From contig KV918842.1 in the NCBI GenBank assembly GCA_002049455.2, positions 124,001 to 188,000 on the forward strand: 64,000 nucleotides of DNA. Reading direction: 5' to 3'. The notes under the pieces were generated by a model, which was not told the origin of the DNA, did not search any database, and was given only the letters and a program-made list of their open reading frames with translations. Shown in pieces: positions 52,320 through 63,539 of the stretch (within the stretch, counting starts at the first letter, position 1; each line of letters starts with the position of its first letter). This stretch comes from Porphyra umbilicalis. Lineage: Eukaryota; Rhodophyta; Bangiophyceae; Bangiales; Bangiaceae. The position numbers and the translations under genes were made by a program.

Positions 52320-55300
52320 GGGGCGTGCCGCTAGCGGCTCGGCCGCCCCGTGCCGCCGCCAGCCCGCAGGGTCCGAAGATACGGGTACACCGTGTTTTGG
52401 CTCCGGTATACCGGCAGTATACCATCCCCGCGGCCCTCGGCTTTGACGAGGCGCGGATGCGGCTAATGAAACCGACCCTGGATACAGGCGCCGGGCCCTC
52501 GATCATTTGGGTGGACGCCCTGCCCAAGGGCTGGGAGCGGCAGTTGCATCGACGCCCTCATTTTCCCTACACTGTGGACGCACATAAAAACCCTATCTCC
52601 GCCCGAGGCATGGTCACCCTGCGCCTGCACTCCGGTGGCTTCGCCACGGACGTCGACTTTGTCGTCGTCCAGCGCCTCGCCGTCCCCGTGCTGCCCGGCA
52701 CCAGTTTTATCAACCGCCATGTCGAGGCGCTCTACCCGCGCCGTCAACGCGTCAGATGGTCCACCGATGCTTCGGTGCCCATCTTATCGTGCACGGCACG
52801 CGGCAAGAGAGAACGCCGCCGATCCCCGAGGGATGCGACGGTATGCCTCGCTCAGCGGCGGGTGCTGCCCCCGCAAACCCGTACGGCCCTGCTGGTCACC
52901 GCCGACCTCGCTGGTCAGGTTCTAGTCGCGCCGTACAACCGCCTTCACAAGCATCACCGCTGTCAAACGGCGCGTGGCCTGGCCATCGTTGTCCCGGAGC
53001 AACGCTTCAGCGTTGAAGTCGCTAACCTCAGCGACAAACCGGTCTGCTTCCGCAAGGGAACGATCCTCGCTACCGTGAGCCCGGTAGACGATGTCGACTG
53101 CCTGCTCGTCACTGACGACGCGGCATCGCCCACCGCGGCCGCAAAAGCGGTGCTGGACCAAGTCGATCTCTCTGGCGTACCTGACCGGCTACTCCCGGAT
53201 GTCCAGGCACTCATCCGCCGCCATGCGTATATGCTAGACGGGACGCTCGGCTCCATCGACGCCACCGTCCACCGCGTGGAGGTCCAACCCGGGACGCAAC
53301 CGATACGGCAGCAACCGTACGGCGCGGGTCACCACGATCGTGACATGATCCGTGACGAGGTCAATCAGATGCTGGAAGCCAAGGTCGTCCGACCAAGTAC
53401 CAGTGAATGGGCAAGCCCTGTCGTTGCCGTCTCTGAGAAAGACGGGTCGCCACGCTTTTGCGTCGACTACCGTCGTCTCAAAGCGGTGACCAAGAAGGAC
53501 TCCCATCCCATACCGCGGATGGAGGATTGCATCGACTCGCTGGGAGACGCCCGCGTCTTCTCAACGCTCAACTGCAATGCCGGGTATTGGCAGGTACCCA
53601 TGGCCCTGGACGACATCGACAAGACCGCTTTCACGTGCCACATGGGCACGTACGAGTACCTGAAGATGGCCTTCGGCCTCACCAACGCTCCCGCGACCTT
53701 CCAACGTGCCCTAGTCATCATCCTGTCCGGGATGACCTGGCAAACATGCCTTTTCTGCCTCGACGATGTCATCGTCTTCTCCGACACCCCGGAGAACCAC
53801 GTGAAAGCGCTCGACGAAGCCCTGACCCGCTTGGGTCGGGCCGGCGTCATGTTGAAGGCCAAGGAGTGCCAGTTCTTCCAGACGTCCGTCGAGTACCTCG
53901 GGCACATGATATCCCCTGGGGAGATGCGGGTGCACAACAAGACCCTGGAGGCGCTCGCAAAGGTAGGTCACCTGCGATCAAAGACGCAACTGCGTAGCTT
54001 CCTCGGCATGTGTAACGTGTACCGCCGCTTCGTCGCGAACCACGCACGGATCGCAGCGCCCCTGAACCAGCTGACAACCAAGGCGTACGGCGACACGGTC
54101 CGGACGTTCACCGAGATGCAGGCCGCAGCGTTCACGCGCCTTCGCGACGCGCTGCTTCACCCGTCGGTCCTGGCGCTCCCCCGGCGCGCAGCGCCCTTCA
54201 CCATCGACGTCGATGCGTGCGACACCCAGTTGGGCTGCGCTCTGCTCCAAGAGCAGCAAAACGGCAAGCTGAAACCCACGGGGTTCGACAGCCGCGCCCT
54301 GCAGCGCGAGCAACGAACTATTTGGCCACAGAGAAGGAGTGCCTGGGCCTCGTCTGGGCCGTGCTCCACCTCCGACACTATGTGGAGGGCTCGCGGTTCA
54401 CGGTGCGTACCGACCACGAATGCCTCAGTTGGATCTACCGGTTGACGACAGCCACCGGTCGTCTGCTCCGTTGGCGTCTCCGCCTGGCGGAGTTCGACTT
54501 CAAGGTGAAGTACACAAGGGAGCGAACCACCACCTCCTCGATGCCCTGTCCCGCGTACCCACGACGGGTCTGGACAAGAAGGAGCTGGACGACGACATCC
54601 CATGCTTCCTGCTGGCTCAGGCTGCAAGGGGCACGGACGCCAACAACTTCTTGGCGCCGGTACCGCCTCTTCCGATCACAGCGGAGGAGCTCCTTCGCGC
54701 ACATGGCGCGGATGGCCGATGCCAGCAGCTACGCGCCGTGATCGACTTGGGAAAGCCGACACGGTTCGTCCTCGATGAGGAAGGCCGCCTCGTGCGCCGT
54801 CAGCCAACGACAGACGTTATGCAAGTATACATCCCCGAGGCCCTACGCTTCCGCGTGATGGGCCTCGAGCACTACCCGACGACCAAAGGTCACCCTGGGG
54901 TGCAGCGGATGTACGCCGCCATGAAGCGTTGCTTCTATTGGGAGTCGATGATCGTCGACCTGTACGACTTCGTCCGGCAGTGCCCGCCGTGCGCGAAGAA
55001 CCGGCTGCAGAAGCGAAGGCATACATCCCCCATGACCTTGTTCCCGCCAAAGGAACCACTGACCGAGGTTGGCATTGACATCCTTGGACCGCTGCTCAAC
55101 ACGGTTGACGGCAACCGGTATGTGTTCGTCATGTCCGACCGCTTCTTGAAGCTATCCCGTACGGTTGCGCTCCGACGTATCACCGCCGTCACGGTCGCGT
55201 CGGCATTCCTGACCGCAAGGGTCGCGGCCTACGGGCTCCCTGACTGCGTCCTATCGGACCAGCGTCGACAGATGGACAATTCGTTCTTCCGCGCCGTCAT

Positions 55301-55744
55301 AAAGATGTTGGGCACGAGGTGCAAGTAAACGACGCCATACCATCCGCAGACGAACGGTCAGGTGGCACGGTATAACCGTACGCTGCTGAACCAGATCCGG
55401 GCCTTTTGTGAGGAGCACCCGCGACAGTGGGATCGCCTCCTGCCCGCCCTGAGCCTGGCGTACAACACCTGCCCGCATAGGGCCACCGGTATCGCGCCGT
55501 TCGACCTCCTGATCCCCCGTCGTATGCCCAACCTGATGGTTGAGGGCCGCGCTGGCTCGTCCCCGCTGGCATCTGCCGATGGCTGCCCGCTCATGGGGAA
55601 GCGCGCCATCATCCAGGGCTTGAAAAAGCTCATCCCGACGGTGCGCGCGTCCCTCGACAAGTACCAGGCTCGATATAAGCGAGACTGGGACAGCCGGGTA
55701 CGACCGAAGAACAAGGACCTGGTGGTCGGTGACTTCGTCTCCCT
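52320..55744 (+). pseudogene. Gypsy pol region: protease, reverse transcriptase, RNase H, integrase
   Basis: Protease core LDTGAGPSIIW near 52.48 kb. Reverse transcriptase with RFCVDYRRLK, FSTLNCNAGYWQVPM, YLKMAFGLTNAPATFQR and LDDVIVFSD (catalytic LDD near 53.76 kb), then the connection and RNase H (TIDVDACDTQLGCALLQEQ). The zinc-binding start of integrase (HxxxTKGHPGVQRM and CPPCAKNR) and its core follow up to the MITE insertion. The order is that of Ty3/gypsy. The region is broken in several places and makes no single protein. Confidence 0.85.
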
Positions 55745-56497
55745 CAGGGGTTGTCAGGATATGGTTTTTCGGCCGTAGTAGGATACGGATACGCGCCGAT
55801 CCTTCGTGTCTGATTACGGATAACTCCCTCAGCTGAGATCCGGATCAGGATATTCGCCTCCGGAACCGGATATTTGAGAATTATATAATCGTATCCGGGT
55901 GCGATTATTCGATCCGGATATAATCCCCGAAGTCCGACGGACAGCCCAATTAGAGTCCAAGAAGAACGCCATCCAGCCTTATTCGAGCGCCAAACGGACG
56001 TCAGTACGACTTGAAATCCACACTTGATTTCAACGCCCCAAGCATCGGGGAGGCATCCCGCCGTTTGTGTAAACGGACGTCAGAATGACCGTTTGGAATC
56101 TCGTGTTACACCGTGGCAACAACGCAATCGGGTCGAATCGTGTGATTGAACGATTCCACCTGGGTCGAGCTGGATCGCCGCTTGTCGCTCTCAAATGGTC
56201 GGACATTAACTCCGCGATTGTCGGCACGCGAAAAGTGAGGTCGACTGTGTTTAACCAGAATTTGCAAGGCGCGGGAAGCCTCATAACCGTATATATCCCT
56301 GTATCCTGTCTCTCATATCTGGGATACGGCTCCGATATAATCTTGCAATTTCTGTCGGACAGGATTGATATATCCTCACCTCCTTTTCTCATAATGCATT
56401 TGGGATATGCGTCCCCGGCTCGTAACCGAAGTGGATACGGATATAATGCACGGATATAATCCTCGGGGATGTATCCATGACAACCCCTGGTCTACCT
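55737..56497. mobile_element. hAT-type MITE inserted in the gypsy element
   Basis: A 745-bp element at 55745-56489 with inverted ends CAGGGGTTGTCA...TGACAACCCCTG. It is flanked by an 8-bp target duplication, GTCTCCCT on the left and GTCTACCT on the right (7 of 8 match). Ends beginning CAGGG and 8-bp duplications are diagnostic of hAT. The interior is AT-rich, contains many GGATA/TATCC motifs, and encodes no transposase. It is younger than the gypsy element it interrupts. Confidence 0.85.
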
Positions 56498-56873
56498 GCG
56501 CTCGCAGCGCGGGGGGCACAAGCTGCTGCCCAAGGCCCTTGGCCCGTTCGAGATTCTCGATACGGACGGCACCTACTTCGTAGTCGACCAAGGCGGTGGC
56601 GAAAGACGAGTCAACAGTAACGACGTCACACCGGCACCGCGCCCGGTGCCGAGAACGGATGCCCAGCCGCATCGGCTTACACAGGCCCCGCTCCCCGACG
56701 TGAATTCCTCCTATGAGGATCCGACCTGGGAAATCGACTGGCTGTTGGAAATTCGCCACGACACCGATAACGGCATCGTGACGAAAGTTCGGTGGGCCAC
56801 TATTGGCCGGGGCGATGATTCGTGGGAACGCATTTCGGGTTTACCGAATCATCTCGTCATCCGCTTAGTATAG
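56490..56873 (+). pseudogene. Gypsy integrase tail with chromodomain-like end
   Basis: Begins with the integrase C-terminal strand motif (VYLRSQRGGHKLLPKALGPF). It ends in WEIDWLLEIRHDTDNGIVTK, VRWATIGRGDDSWERI and SGLPNHLVIRLV. The order hydrophobic-EIDWLLEIR, VRW and DSWE matches a chromodomain, which in chromoviruses steers integration to marked chromatin. Confidence 0.7.
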
Positions 56874-56984
56874 CAGAAGAAGTTAACGCTTCCCGACGAC
56901 GCCTTCCCGACGACGCCGGTCGTCCTCGCCCCGCCCCCGCGGCAACCCGATTGAGTCTGCGTCGCGGTCCAGGAGCCCACCGAC

Positions 56985-57560
56985 GAGATGGGTGCCATGC
57001 TCGTCAATGTGCGCTGGGCGTCTCCAGCGGCAAGCCACGAGGAGACCGTCCTTGCCCTTTGGGCATCCTTCCTCCTCGCAGAGTTCCCCGACGACCCGCC
57101 GGCTGCCCACTGGGCATTGGGCCGCCCCGCCTTCGAGAAACTCGACGCCGTCTGGGGCCCTCATACGGTCGACCTTTTTACCACCTCCGCGGCCACCCAT
57201 CTACCCCGGTTCCTGCCCCTGTCCCCCGCGGACGCCGCGCGCGGCTGCGCCGCGGCGTTCTCGGTCGACTGGGCGGTCTAGAACGGGTGGGCGAACCCCC
57301 CATTTTCTTTCCTGCCGCAGGTCTTCGCCCGCATCACCTCCTATCCATGTGACATCACCCTCGTCGCCCCGCGCTGGCAACACCAATCCTGGTGGACGCT
57401 CGCGACGCGCTACTGCACCGCTTGGGTGCAACTCAACCCCCCCTATCCTACCATCACGGAGGCAGGCCGCACCGCCTCCTCCCCGCCGCCCGTATGGCGC
57501 GTCGTGATCTTCCGCTTTGAAGAGGCCCACTTCACACGGGTCAACGCCTGCGCCACCGCT
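56985..57560 (+). pseudogene. Extra RNase-H-like domain downstream of the chromodomain
   Basis: Motifs in order: WGPHTVDLFTTSAATHLPRF, an Asp-x-Ala/Phe-x-x-DW segment, NGWANPPFSFLPQVF, CDITLVAPRWQHQSWW. This is the pattern of the RNase-H-related segment that follows reverse transcriptase in DIRS-type retrotransposons and related pol proteins (VDLFAS...LPRF...PPF...P.W..Q.WW). Its place after a Ty3/gypsy chromodomain is unusual. It could be a capture or a remnant of another element. Confidence 0.6.
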
Positions 57561-57562
57561 TA

Positions 57563-60141
57563 GCGGTGCCGCTGTCGAGGACCCTTGGGCCGCTCGCCCC
57601 CTGACGCGTCGTTGGCGTCATAGACGAACCACTCGTCGGCAGAGGCCGCGCGGTCCGCCGCTCGCACTTCGTCCAGGATACGACCAATGTCGTCCTCCAT
57701 GTGCGTCGCGCGGCGGAGTTCTTTGACGACCTTGACGACGCCGTCCATCGCCTCCTCCATCGTGCGGTCGCTGGTCGTCCGCATCGACGCGTGCAGCCGG
57801 TTCACGCCACTGCGCAGCACCCGGCTGATCGCCAGCCCCACGGCGCCGGCCGGCGCGCCGCCCGCCGCGGCCAGGCGCTTCACGGCCGCTGCCGAACGGT
57901 GCGCCCGGAGCGCGTCACCCTCAGGCGCAATGGACCCCGCGCGGTACCACTTGTGGTGCGCCGCGTAGGGGGGCTCCACCTCCTGCCCCTCGGACGGCCT
58001 CGGGCGTTTCCCCCGCGGGGTCGCCCGGTTGCCTCCGTCGTCGCCCGGGCCGCCCCATCGGCACCGGCCGGCGACCGCCAGCGCCGCGCGTCGCCCGGTC
58101 GGGGCGCCGCCGCGCCGCGGTCCGCCCGCCCTGACGCTCCAGCGGACGCCGGCGGCTTTCGCCGGCCTGTCGACGCCGTTGGTGGTGACCACGACTGCTG
58201 GCTACCCCCCGCGGATTCCTCCATCGCCGCCGCGCTACTCCGTTGCGACGGCGCCGGCGGCGGCGTTGCCCGTCCAGGCGTCGGCCCGCGCCGATGGCGT
58301 GGTGTCCCGCGTCCCAGCGGCGGTGTCCGCGTGCGTCGCGGCGGGGGCGTAGGTGACCGCGACCGGCGCGGCCCCGCCCGCGGCCGTTGAGGCGACGGTG
58401 CTCGGCGCGACCCCGTTGCCCGACGTGACGACCCCCGACCGGGCGGCCGTGTCCGCGTTGTCGACGCCGACGCCGACAGGGACCGCGACGGCTCCCACTG
58501 GGCGTCGTCCCGGGCACGCCCCTTCGGCGACGACCGCGACGGCGACACGGCCCGCCATGACGGCGATCCCGCGCCTGCCGCCGCCGCGACCTCCCGGGCC
58601 GTGTCGCTATCCCCGCCCGGAATGGGCCCCGCCCCAACGTTACAGGACGCCCCCGGCGGCCCCCGCGCCGTGGAGCTCGGCGACGTCGCGCGCTCGGCCC
58701 GACTTCGGAAGTCGACGCCCTTAGCGTCCGACGCTAGTCGAAACCCGTATGGGTTGGCCGCGTCGTCCGCCTCCGTCGGCAACGGCGTTTGCCCGAGCGG
58801 CAAACCCGCAGCCGACACCACGTCTTTCCATTTGGGGAGCAGCACCGCCATTCCTTGGAGCAGCCGCTCCAGCCGGGCGTGCTCGTCCGCACTCCTCTCC
58901 ACCATGTCGTCCAACCGGAGGCGCTCCAGCCGGTGGACAAGGGCTGGAGAGATGCGGTGGACCCGCCCGCCAGCGAGGTCCGCCAGCAGCGCGATGGCGG
59001 TGAGCTGCACGCGCTCCACCACGTACGTGACCCACAGGCAGCTGCGGTCGTCCCCCATCATGCAGTCGTAACAGTACGACAGCACGGTAAGGTAAGCCAC
59101 GTGCAGCTCCCGCGGCAGCTCCAACTCGTCCAGCGCCTCCGGCACGCCCCGCCAGCCGGCGCAATTCAAGCCCTTGGCATGGCGGCCGGCCGTCATCAGG
59201 TACTCGACGCCGTCGCCCTTGCACGCCTGGACGTCCACCTCCTTCCGCGCTTAGTTTACCGCCGCGCGGTCGCCCTCCGCCAACAGGAGCGTCAGATACC
59301 GCCGAACCCGCTCGGGTCTCGGCCAGGAGCTGATGTCCGGGCACTCGTACGGCGGGACCGCCCGTGGCGCCGCCCCCGCGTCCGCACGACGGGCGTTCTT
59401 CTCCGCCGCCTGCCTGTAGTAGTACGCCGCCGCGTCCATCGCCTCCCGGTGCTGCGCCTCGGCGGCCTGCACGTACTCGAGGTCCGCCGACGTCTGTAGA
59501 TACGGAAGCGACAACTCCGGCAGGTACTCCGCCGGCGGGGTCACCGCGTCCGGCATGAGACTCATAAGGCGGCCCCAGCAGTGTGCCACCCACGGCACCC
59601 ACTCGCGGAGGACCGCCTCGTTCTCGTTCACCCTCACGAAAGCGTACGCCGTCCGGACGAACCACGACGGCAACGCCGTCCCGAAGCGCACCATCCCGCG
59701 GCTGAAGCGGACGGCCAACTCGCCATCGCACCGCTGCGAGTGCACCTCGTGAATGCCGCCGTGCCAGTACGCCATGTGTACGCCGGCCTGCATGCGCTCG
59801 ACCACCGGCTGGTTCCGCGGGTCTGAACCCGGCACCCGCTCCCGCTCCGGCACTTCGTCGTGGTCCGCCAATGCACACTCGGCGTACCGCCGCAGCCCCG
59901 CCCTCAACGCGTCCCGTGAGGGAGGCGCGATGTAGGCCATCGCCGCCGCTTCCCCGGTCGCCGCCATCCGCCCAAGTCGGCAGCACGCCCACGCCGATGG
60001 CGTCCGCACGTGCCGCCTCCGCCGCCACTGACCGCGCCGGGGACCTGCGTTCTTCAACGCTGCCCCCCCCGGTCTCCGCACGACGGTATGCCCGCCACGC
60101 CGCCGCTCGCCGCCGCGTGCTGCCCGCGCGCGCGCCCCCAC
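57563..60141 (-). pseudogene. Antisense coding-like region inside the gypsy element
   Basis: On the strand opposite gag-pol, long open stretches with natural composition run from about 60.1 kb to 57.6 kb. One part (60141-59251) encodes WVPWVAHCWGRLMSLMPDAV and a helical C-terminus. The next encodes MDVQACKGDGVEYLM, helical ERVQLTAIALLADLAGGRVH, and then a long Arg/Ser/Pro-rich tract resembling SR or nucleocapsid tails. Acidic and helical sequence (TMEEAMDGVVKVVKELRRA, DDIGRILDEVRAADRAA) closes it. No known domain. Antisense ORFs between pol and the 3' LTR are known in Tat-lineage Ty3/gypsy elements of plants, which offers a parallel but not an identity. Confidence 0.55.
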
Positions 60142-60269
60142 GCGGTCCGCGTCGCCTGGTGGCCCCGCCCTGCGCCCTCACGCTGGCAACCCGCCGCGGC
60201 TGCTTGCCCCGCGCGGCCCCGCGTCCGTCCTTGCTGGCAAGTGACCGCCAGGTCTTGGCCCGAGGGGGT

Positions 60270-60635
60270 TGTTGCATTCGGTAGGGGCTAAGTCCAGTAC
60301 TTATGCCCCTACCGTGACTTGCGCCCGTCTCTCCGTACTTCGGATTGCGGCCTGTGGGACGGCTGTCCCTCCCTAAGTAGCGCCCCTGTTCGGGACAGGG
60401 GCTACTCTTTCGTTCATCCTTTTCGTTTGTGTTCGTCTTGTTATTACGGCGCCGGCCTTGCCCCGCGCCGCCCCGTCTTGCTCGCCATCTAAATCTTGGC
60501 GTCCCTCTCGAGTCCTAGCCTTTGAGCGCCTTTGCGCCGTCTAGGTCCTCTCGGTAGGTTGACCCTTTGGGTCCTTCTCTTTTGTACTGTCAGTGTGCTT
60601 CTAGGGTATTTGTTCGCGCCTTCTTTGTTGCCACA
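60270..60635 (+). repeat. Gypsy 3' LTR
   Basis: 366 bp, paired with 49838-50203; preceded by a purine run GAGGGGG and followed by the GCGGT duplication. Confidence 0.95.
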
Positions 60636-60900
60636 GCGGTGGCTGGTGCCACGCGCCCAACGCGCTGTCGACGTGCCGGGCGCCTCCTCCTCGTCGGTCG
60701 ACGACTGACCGTCCATTGTGGGGGACGAGCGCGCACGGACGGGGGGGGGGCCTGACGTCCTCAAGGTGGCGGCGCGCCCTTGCCGCTCGCACCGCCACTT
60801 GGAGTTGCGGCACGCGGCGGCACGGCGGCCAGGCCTGTGGGCGCATGGTTGTGAACGGCTCCAGCACCCATCACACCTTTTATAGGAAATAGCACGGGTA
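60636..60900 (-). CDS. Coding-like remnant with a Cys-rich cluster, split off by the gypsy insertion
   Basis: The minus-strand frame encodes SYKRCDGCWSRSQPCAHR, then CRNSKWRC, an acidic stretch MDGQSSTDEEEAPG, and runs to the gypsy insertion point. Composition then continues on the far side near 49.8 kb. The C-x2-C-W-x5-C pattern looks like a small zinc-binding cluster. It may be the original N-terminal part of the Fanzor-locus gene. Family not recognised. Confidence 0.35.
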
Positions 60901-61690
60901 GCGGTAGATGGCTTGCCGCGGACCGCCACACGACACGGGCGGGACCAGAACACCCTGCGTGACGGTCTAGGAGCTGCTTGCGGGCCGAGCGCACGACACA
61001 AATGCACTCTTGCGTGCAGGCACTCCCGCCACGCTCTCCTCCGTCCTCGGCTCCACGCGCAGCGCCGCCGCCGGCGCGTGCAGGTGATTGTACCCACAGG
61101 CCACCATATCAGCACCGGCCGCCGTGCGAGAACCTGGGCGGTGGGTGGGCGGGTCGGCACCCGGTGGGTGGGCACCCGAAGGTGGGAGAAGACAATGTAC
61201 GGACGAATGGGCACCGCTAGTCCCCCCTCCCGCCCCCCCCCCACCCCCCTCCGCGGGGATGGGGTGTGGAAACTTTTGACGTCATACGCGCGGGTGCGTC
61301 ACGGACAGAAGGGGTGTGGCGCGTTGAACGCCACCGTTGGCCATCATGCAGATGCCTGGACGACCACTTGCCGACCGCTGCGGTGCGGCGGCGTCGCCGC
61401 ATAGAGAACATGCCCGCCATACAGGTCCCAAGGGTCCGACAGATGGGCCCAACCACAGAGCTGCGACGACCGCGCGTCGATCCCGCCGGGGCGTTCGACC
61501 ACCTTGCAGAGACACCCCCTTCTTCCTGGTGTTGAACGTGTCCACATGGATGAAACCCAGCCGCACGAGCCGTCGTGGCGGTGGGGGTGGTCGGTCGTGT
61601 GGAGTGAGAATTTGGACCAACACGGCTGGTGTCGGTCGCCTGGGTGGCGCCGCTGCACTCGAGACCCCCCCCCATACCTGGTGAGGGGGG
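60901..61690. other. No gene recognised
   Basis: Mixed GC-rich sequence beyond the Cys-cluster remnant, without a convincing frame. Confidence 0.4.
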
Positions 61691-61835
61691 GGGGGGCGGG
61701 GACAATCAGGATGATGAGGAACACCAGGACAATGTGGATAAAGAGGAAACAGACAATGAGGACAATGAGGAAATTGAAGAAAAAGGACAAGCAGGACAAG
61801 GAGGACAATGGGGACAATGAGGACAATGAGGCATC
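61691..61835. repeat. Purine-rich GAGGACAAT repeat
   Basis: Irregular repeats of GGACAATGA/GAGGACAAT preceded by a G-run. The plus strand would encode Asp/Glu/Asn-rich and the minus strand Leu/Val/Pro-rich nonsense, so the frames here are not evidence of a gene. Confidence 0.85.
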
Positions 61836-61913
61836 CGAGAGTACGGGGTGGCCGTCTCTGGGACGACCAAACACCGGCATTCGGGCGCTCGGTGGCGGAC
61901 GGGCCCCACGCCG

Positions 61914-61976
61914 ACACCCACCGACACCCACCGACACCCACCGACACCCACCGAACCCACCGACACCCACCAACAC
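61914..61976. repeat. 10-bp repeat CGACACCCAC
   Basis: Six tandem copies of CGACACCCAC, one shortened. Confidence 0.9.
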
Positions 61977-62176
61977 GCGGCGCGCGTCTCCACCACTATC
62001 ACCGCCGGGCACGAGTGCGAGAGCGCCGACTCACGCTTTGGCCAGGCGACACCGTCGCGGTCGCTGCCGTCGGATCGGTAGATGCTTCCAGTCGCGCCAA
62101 TTGACAAGCAGCCGCCCGCGCAGTCTTAAATACACTTTCAAAGTGGTGTACACCCCACTTCAAGTTCGGTACCATC

Positions 62177-62300
62177 GGTTAAAGTGTCGATCACTGGGTT
62201 AAAGTGTCGGTCACTGGGTTTAAGTGTCGATGACTGGGTTAAAGTGTCGATCACTGTGTTAAAGTGTCGCTCACTGGGTTAAAGTGTCGATCATCGGGTC
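62177..62300. repeat. 20-bp tandem repeat
   Basis: Six head-to-tail copies of GGGTTAAAGTGTCGATCACT with one or two changes each. There are no spacers, so this is a minisatellite and not a CRISPR array. Confidence 0.92.
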
Positions 62301-63457
62301 GTCGGCAGCGGGGTTATGTCTGGTGGTGGGCGGTCAGTTTGGCGGCGCCTCTGCCGTCGCCGGATCATACGCGTAGTTGTGTACCCAAATTGCACTATCA
62401 ATTCTTGAGACGAGGAGATGCTGCGGTGTGGTTGTTGGTGCGACAAGGCAACGTCGACCGGCGCTCCGGCACATGCACGCACTCTAGCTCGCTGCTCCCC
62501 GGGGCCTTTAGCATTCCACTCTGTCCCTCTCCCTGGCCATCCCACGTCTCCCACATTGTCTGTTGTGCTTGTATTGCTGATGTCCCAATTTTGTCCTCTC
62601 CGGACAAGAACAACAGTGCTCTTGAAAACTTGGAAAATGTTGTTAACTGCGTACTTGACAAGGAGTTCTCCGCACACTTTTCATGCTGAAGTCGACTGTT
62701 AATTGAAATTGTCTGAGCGCATCAAAATGGTTGGTGCCACCCCGACCGTCGGCCACGACCGTCGTCAGCACCGTCGGCCCGTCGTCGTGGTGCCCGCCAC
62801 CGTCGTCTCGCTTCGCGCCGGTGCTCCGTGCTGTGCTGGCAATCTCTCGGGTACGTGAGCGTCTAAGTGTGAGCCGTTTCTGAGAGGGGTGGCCGGGGGG
62901 TCGGGGGAAGGTCACACTGGAGGGGTGTGAGGGGCGTGGAATGATGACCATGGGTGCAGGGGCTGGATGCCTCCCGTGGTGATTTTATATCTTCATGCCA
63001 GCATCGCTCAGCCTTTGTTAACGCATTTCCTGGTGACGTCCTCCGTGCTTCGTTGTGTGATCCGGTACTGTGGCGGGCCTGCATCGCGCCCTCCTACATG
63101 TCTCTCCGTCTCCGCCCGATACTCCCTGCTTGCCTCCCACCCACTTGTGATCCATACAGAGTGGAGCATAGGGCGTAGCCGAGCGGCGTCCTTCACGCAT
63201 GTGTTTTTTCCCTGACAGCACGGAGGAGGCTTCGTCGGAGGGGGGCGGCGATCGGGGACGAGGGGCCAGAGTACCAATATGGCGTGTGCTGGGATGTTTT
63301 ACAAATAAAGAGTACGCGCAGAGGCATTGTCTTCTTCCCCGCACTTCGGATAGACTCCCCTTAAGCAGGCTGCATTCCCCCCTCTGCTACCGCACCACGA
63401 ACACGATCACCCCTGTGTCGCACCTAGCAACGTGCATCAGGCTGAAGTCGGCGACGA
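62301..63457. other. No gene recognised
   Basis: Contains the third copy of the TATTGCTGATNTCC repeat family at 62572-62604, which is inverted in the pair at 26.2-26.6 kb. Open frames are short and without domains. Confidence 0.45.
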
Positions 63458-63539
63458 AGACGAAGGCGCCTTCGTCTGGTTGGCCATGCGGTCCCGTCGA
63501 CGCGCCTAGGCGCGTCGACGGGACCGCATGGCCAACCAG
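63458..63539. repeat. Overlapping perfect palindromes, 20 bp and 64 bp
   Basis: AGACGAAGGCGCCTTCGTCT at 63458-63477 is a perfect palindrome. It overlaps by two bases a 64-bp perfect palindrome at 63476-63539, centred on CCTAGG, with no spacer. Each arm of the larger one carries GTCGAC. The same double arrangement (20 bp beside a longer one) occurs at 4216-4290. Confidence 0.9.

Larger units (their letters stand above)
49833..60640 (+). mobile_element. Ty3/gypsy chromovirus-like LTR retrotransposon fossil
   Basis: The element spans 49838-60635 with target duplication GCGGT on each side (49833-49837, 60636-60640). LTRs are 366 bp, TGTTGC...GCCACA, about 97% alike by eye (about 11 differences), so it is older than both Copia elements but not ancient. 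Parts in order: gag, protease, reverse transcriptase, RNase H, integrase, chromodomain-like end, an extra RNase-H-like domain, and a long antisense coding-like region. It is broken, with at least four breaks, and carries a later hAT-type MITE. Integrase after reverse transcriptase places it in Ty3/gypsy. Confidence 0.93.

Noticed and set aside
61504-62202. Acidic open frame near 61.7 kb
   Set aside because: It reads through simple GAGGACAAT and CGACACCCAC repeats and has no non-repetitive conserved part.
62177-62300. CRISPR-like array
   Set aside because: The 20-bp units are directly adjacent with no spacers, and the DNA is eukaryotic.
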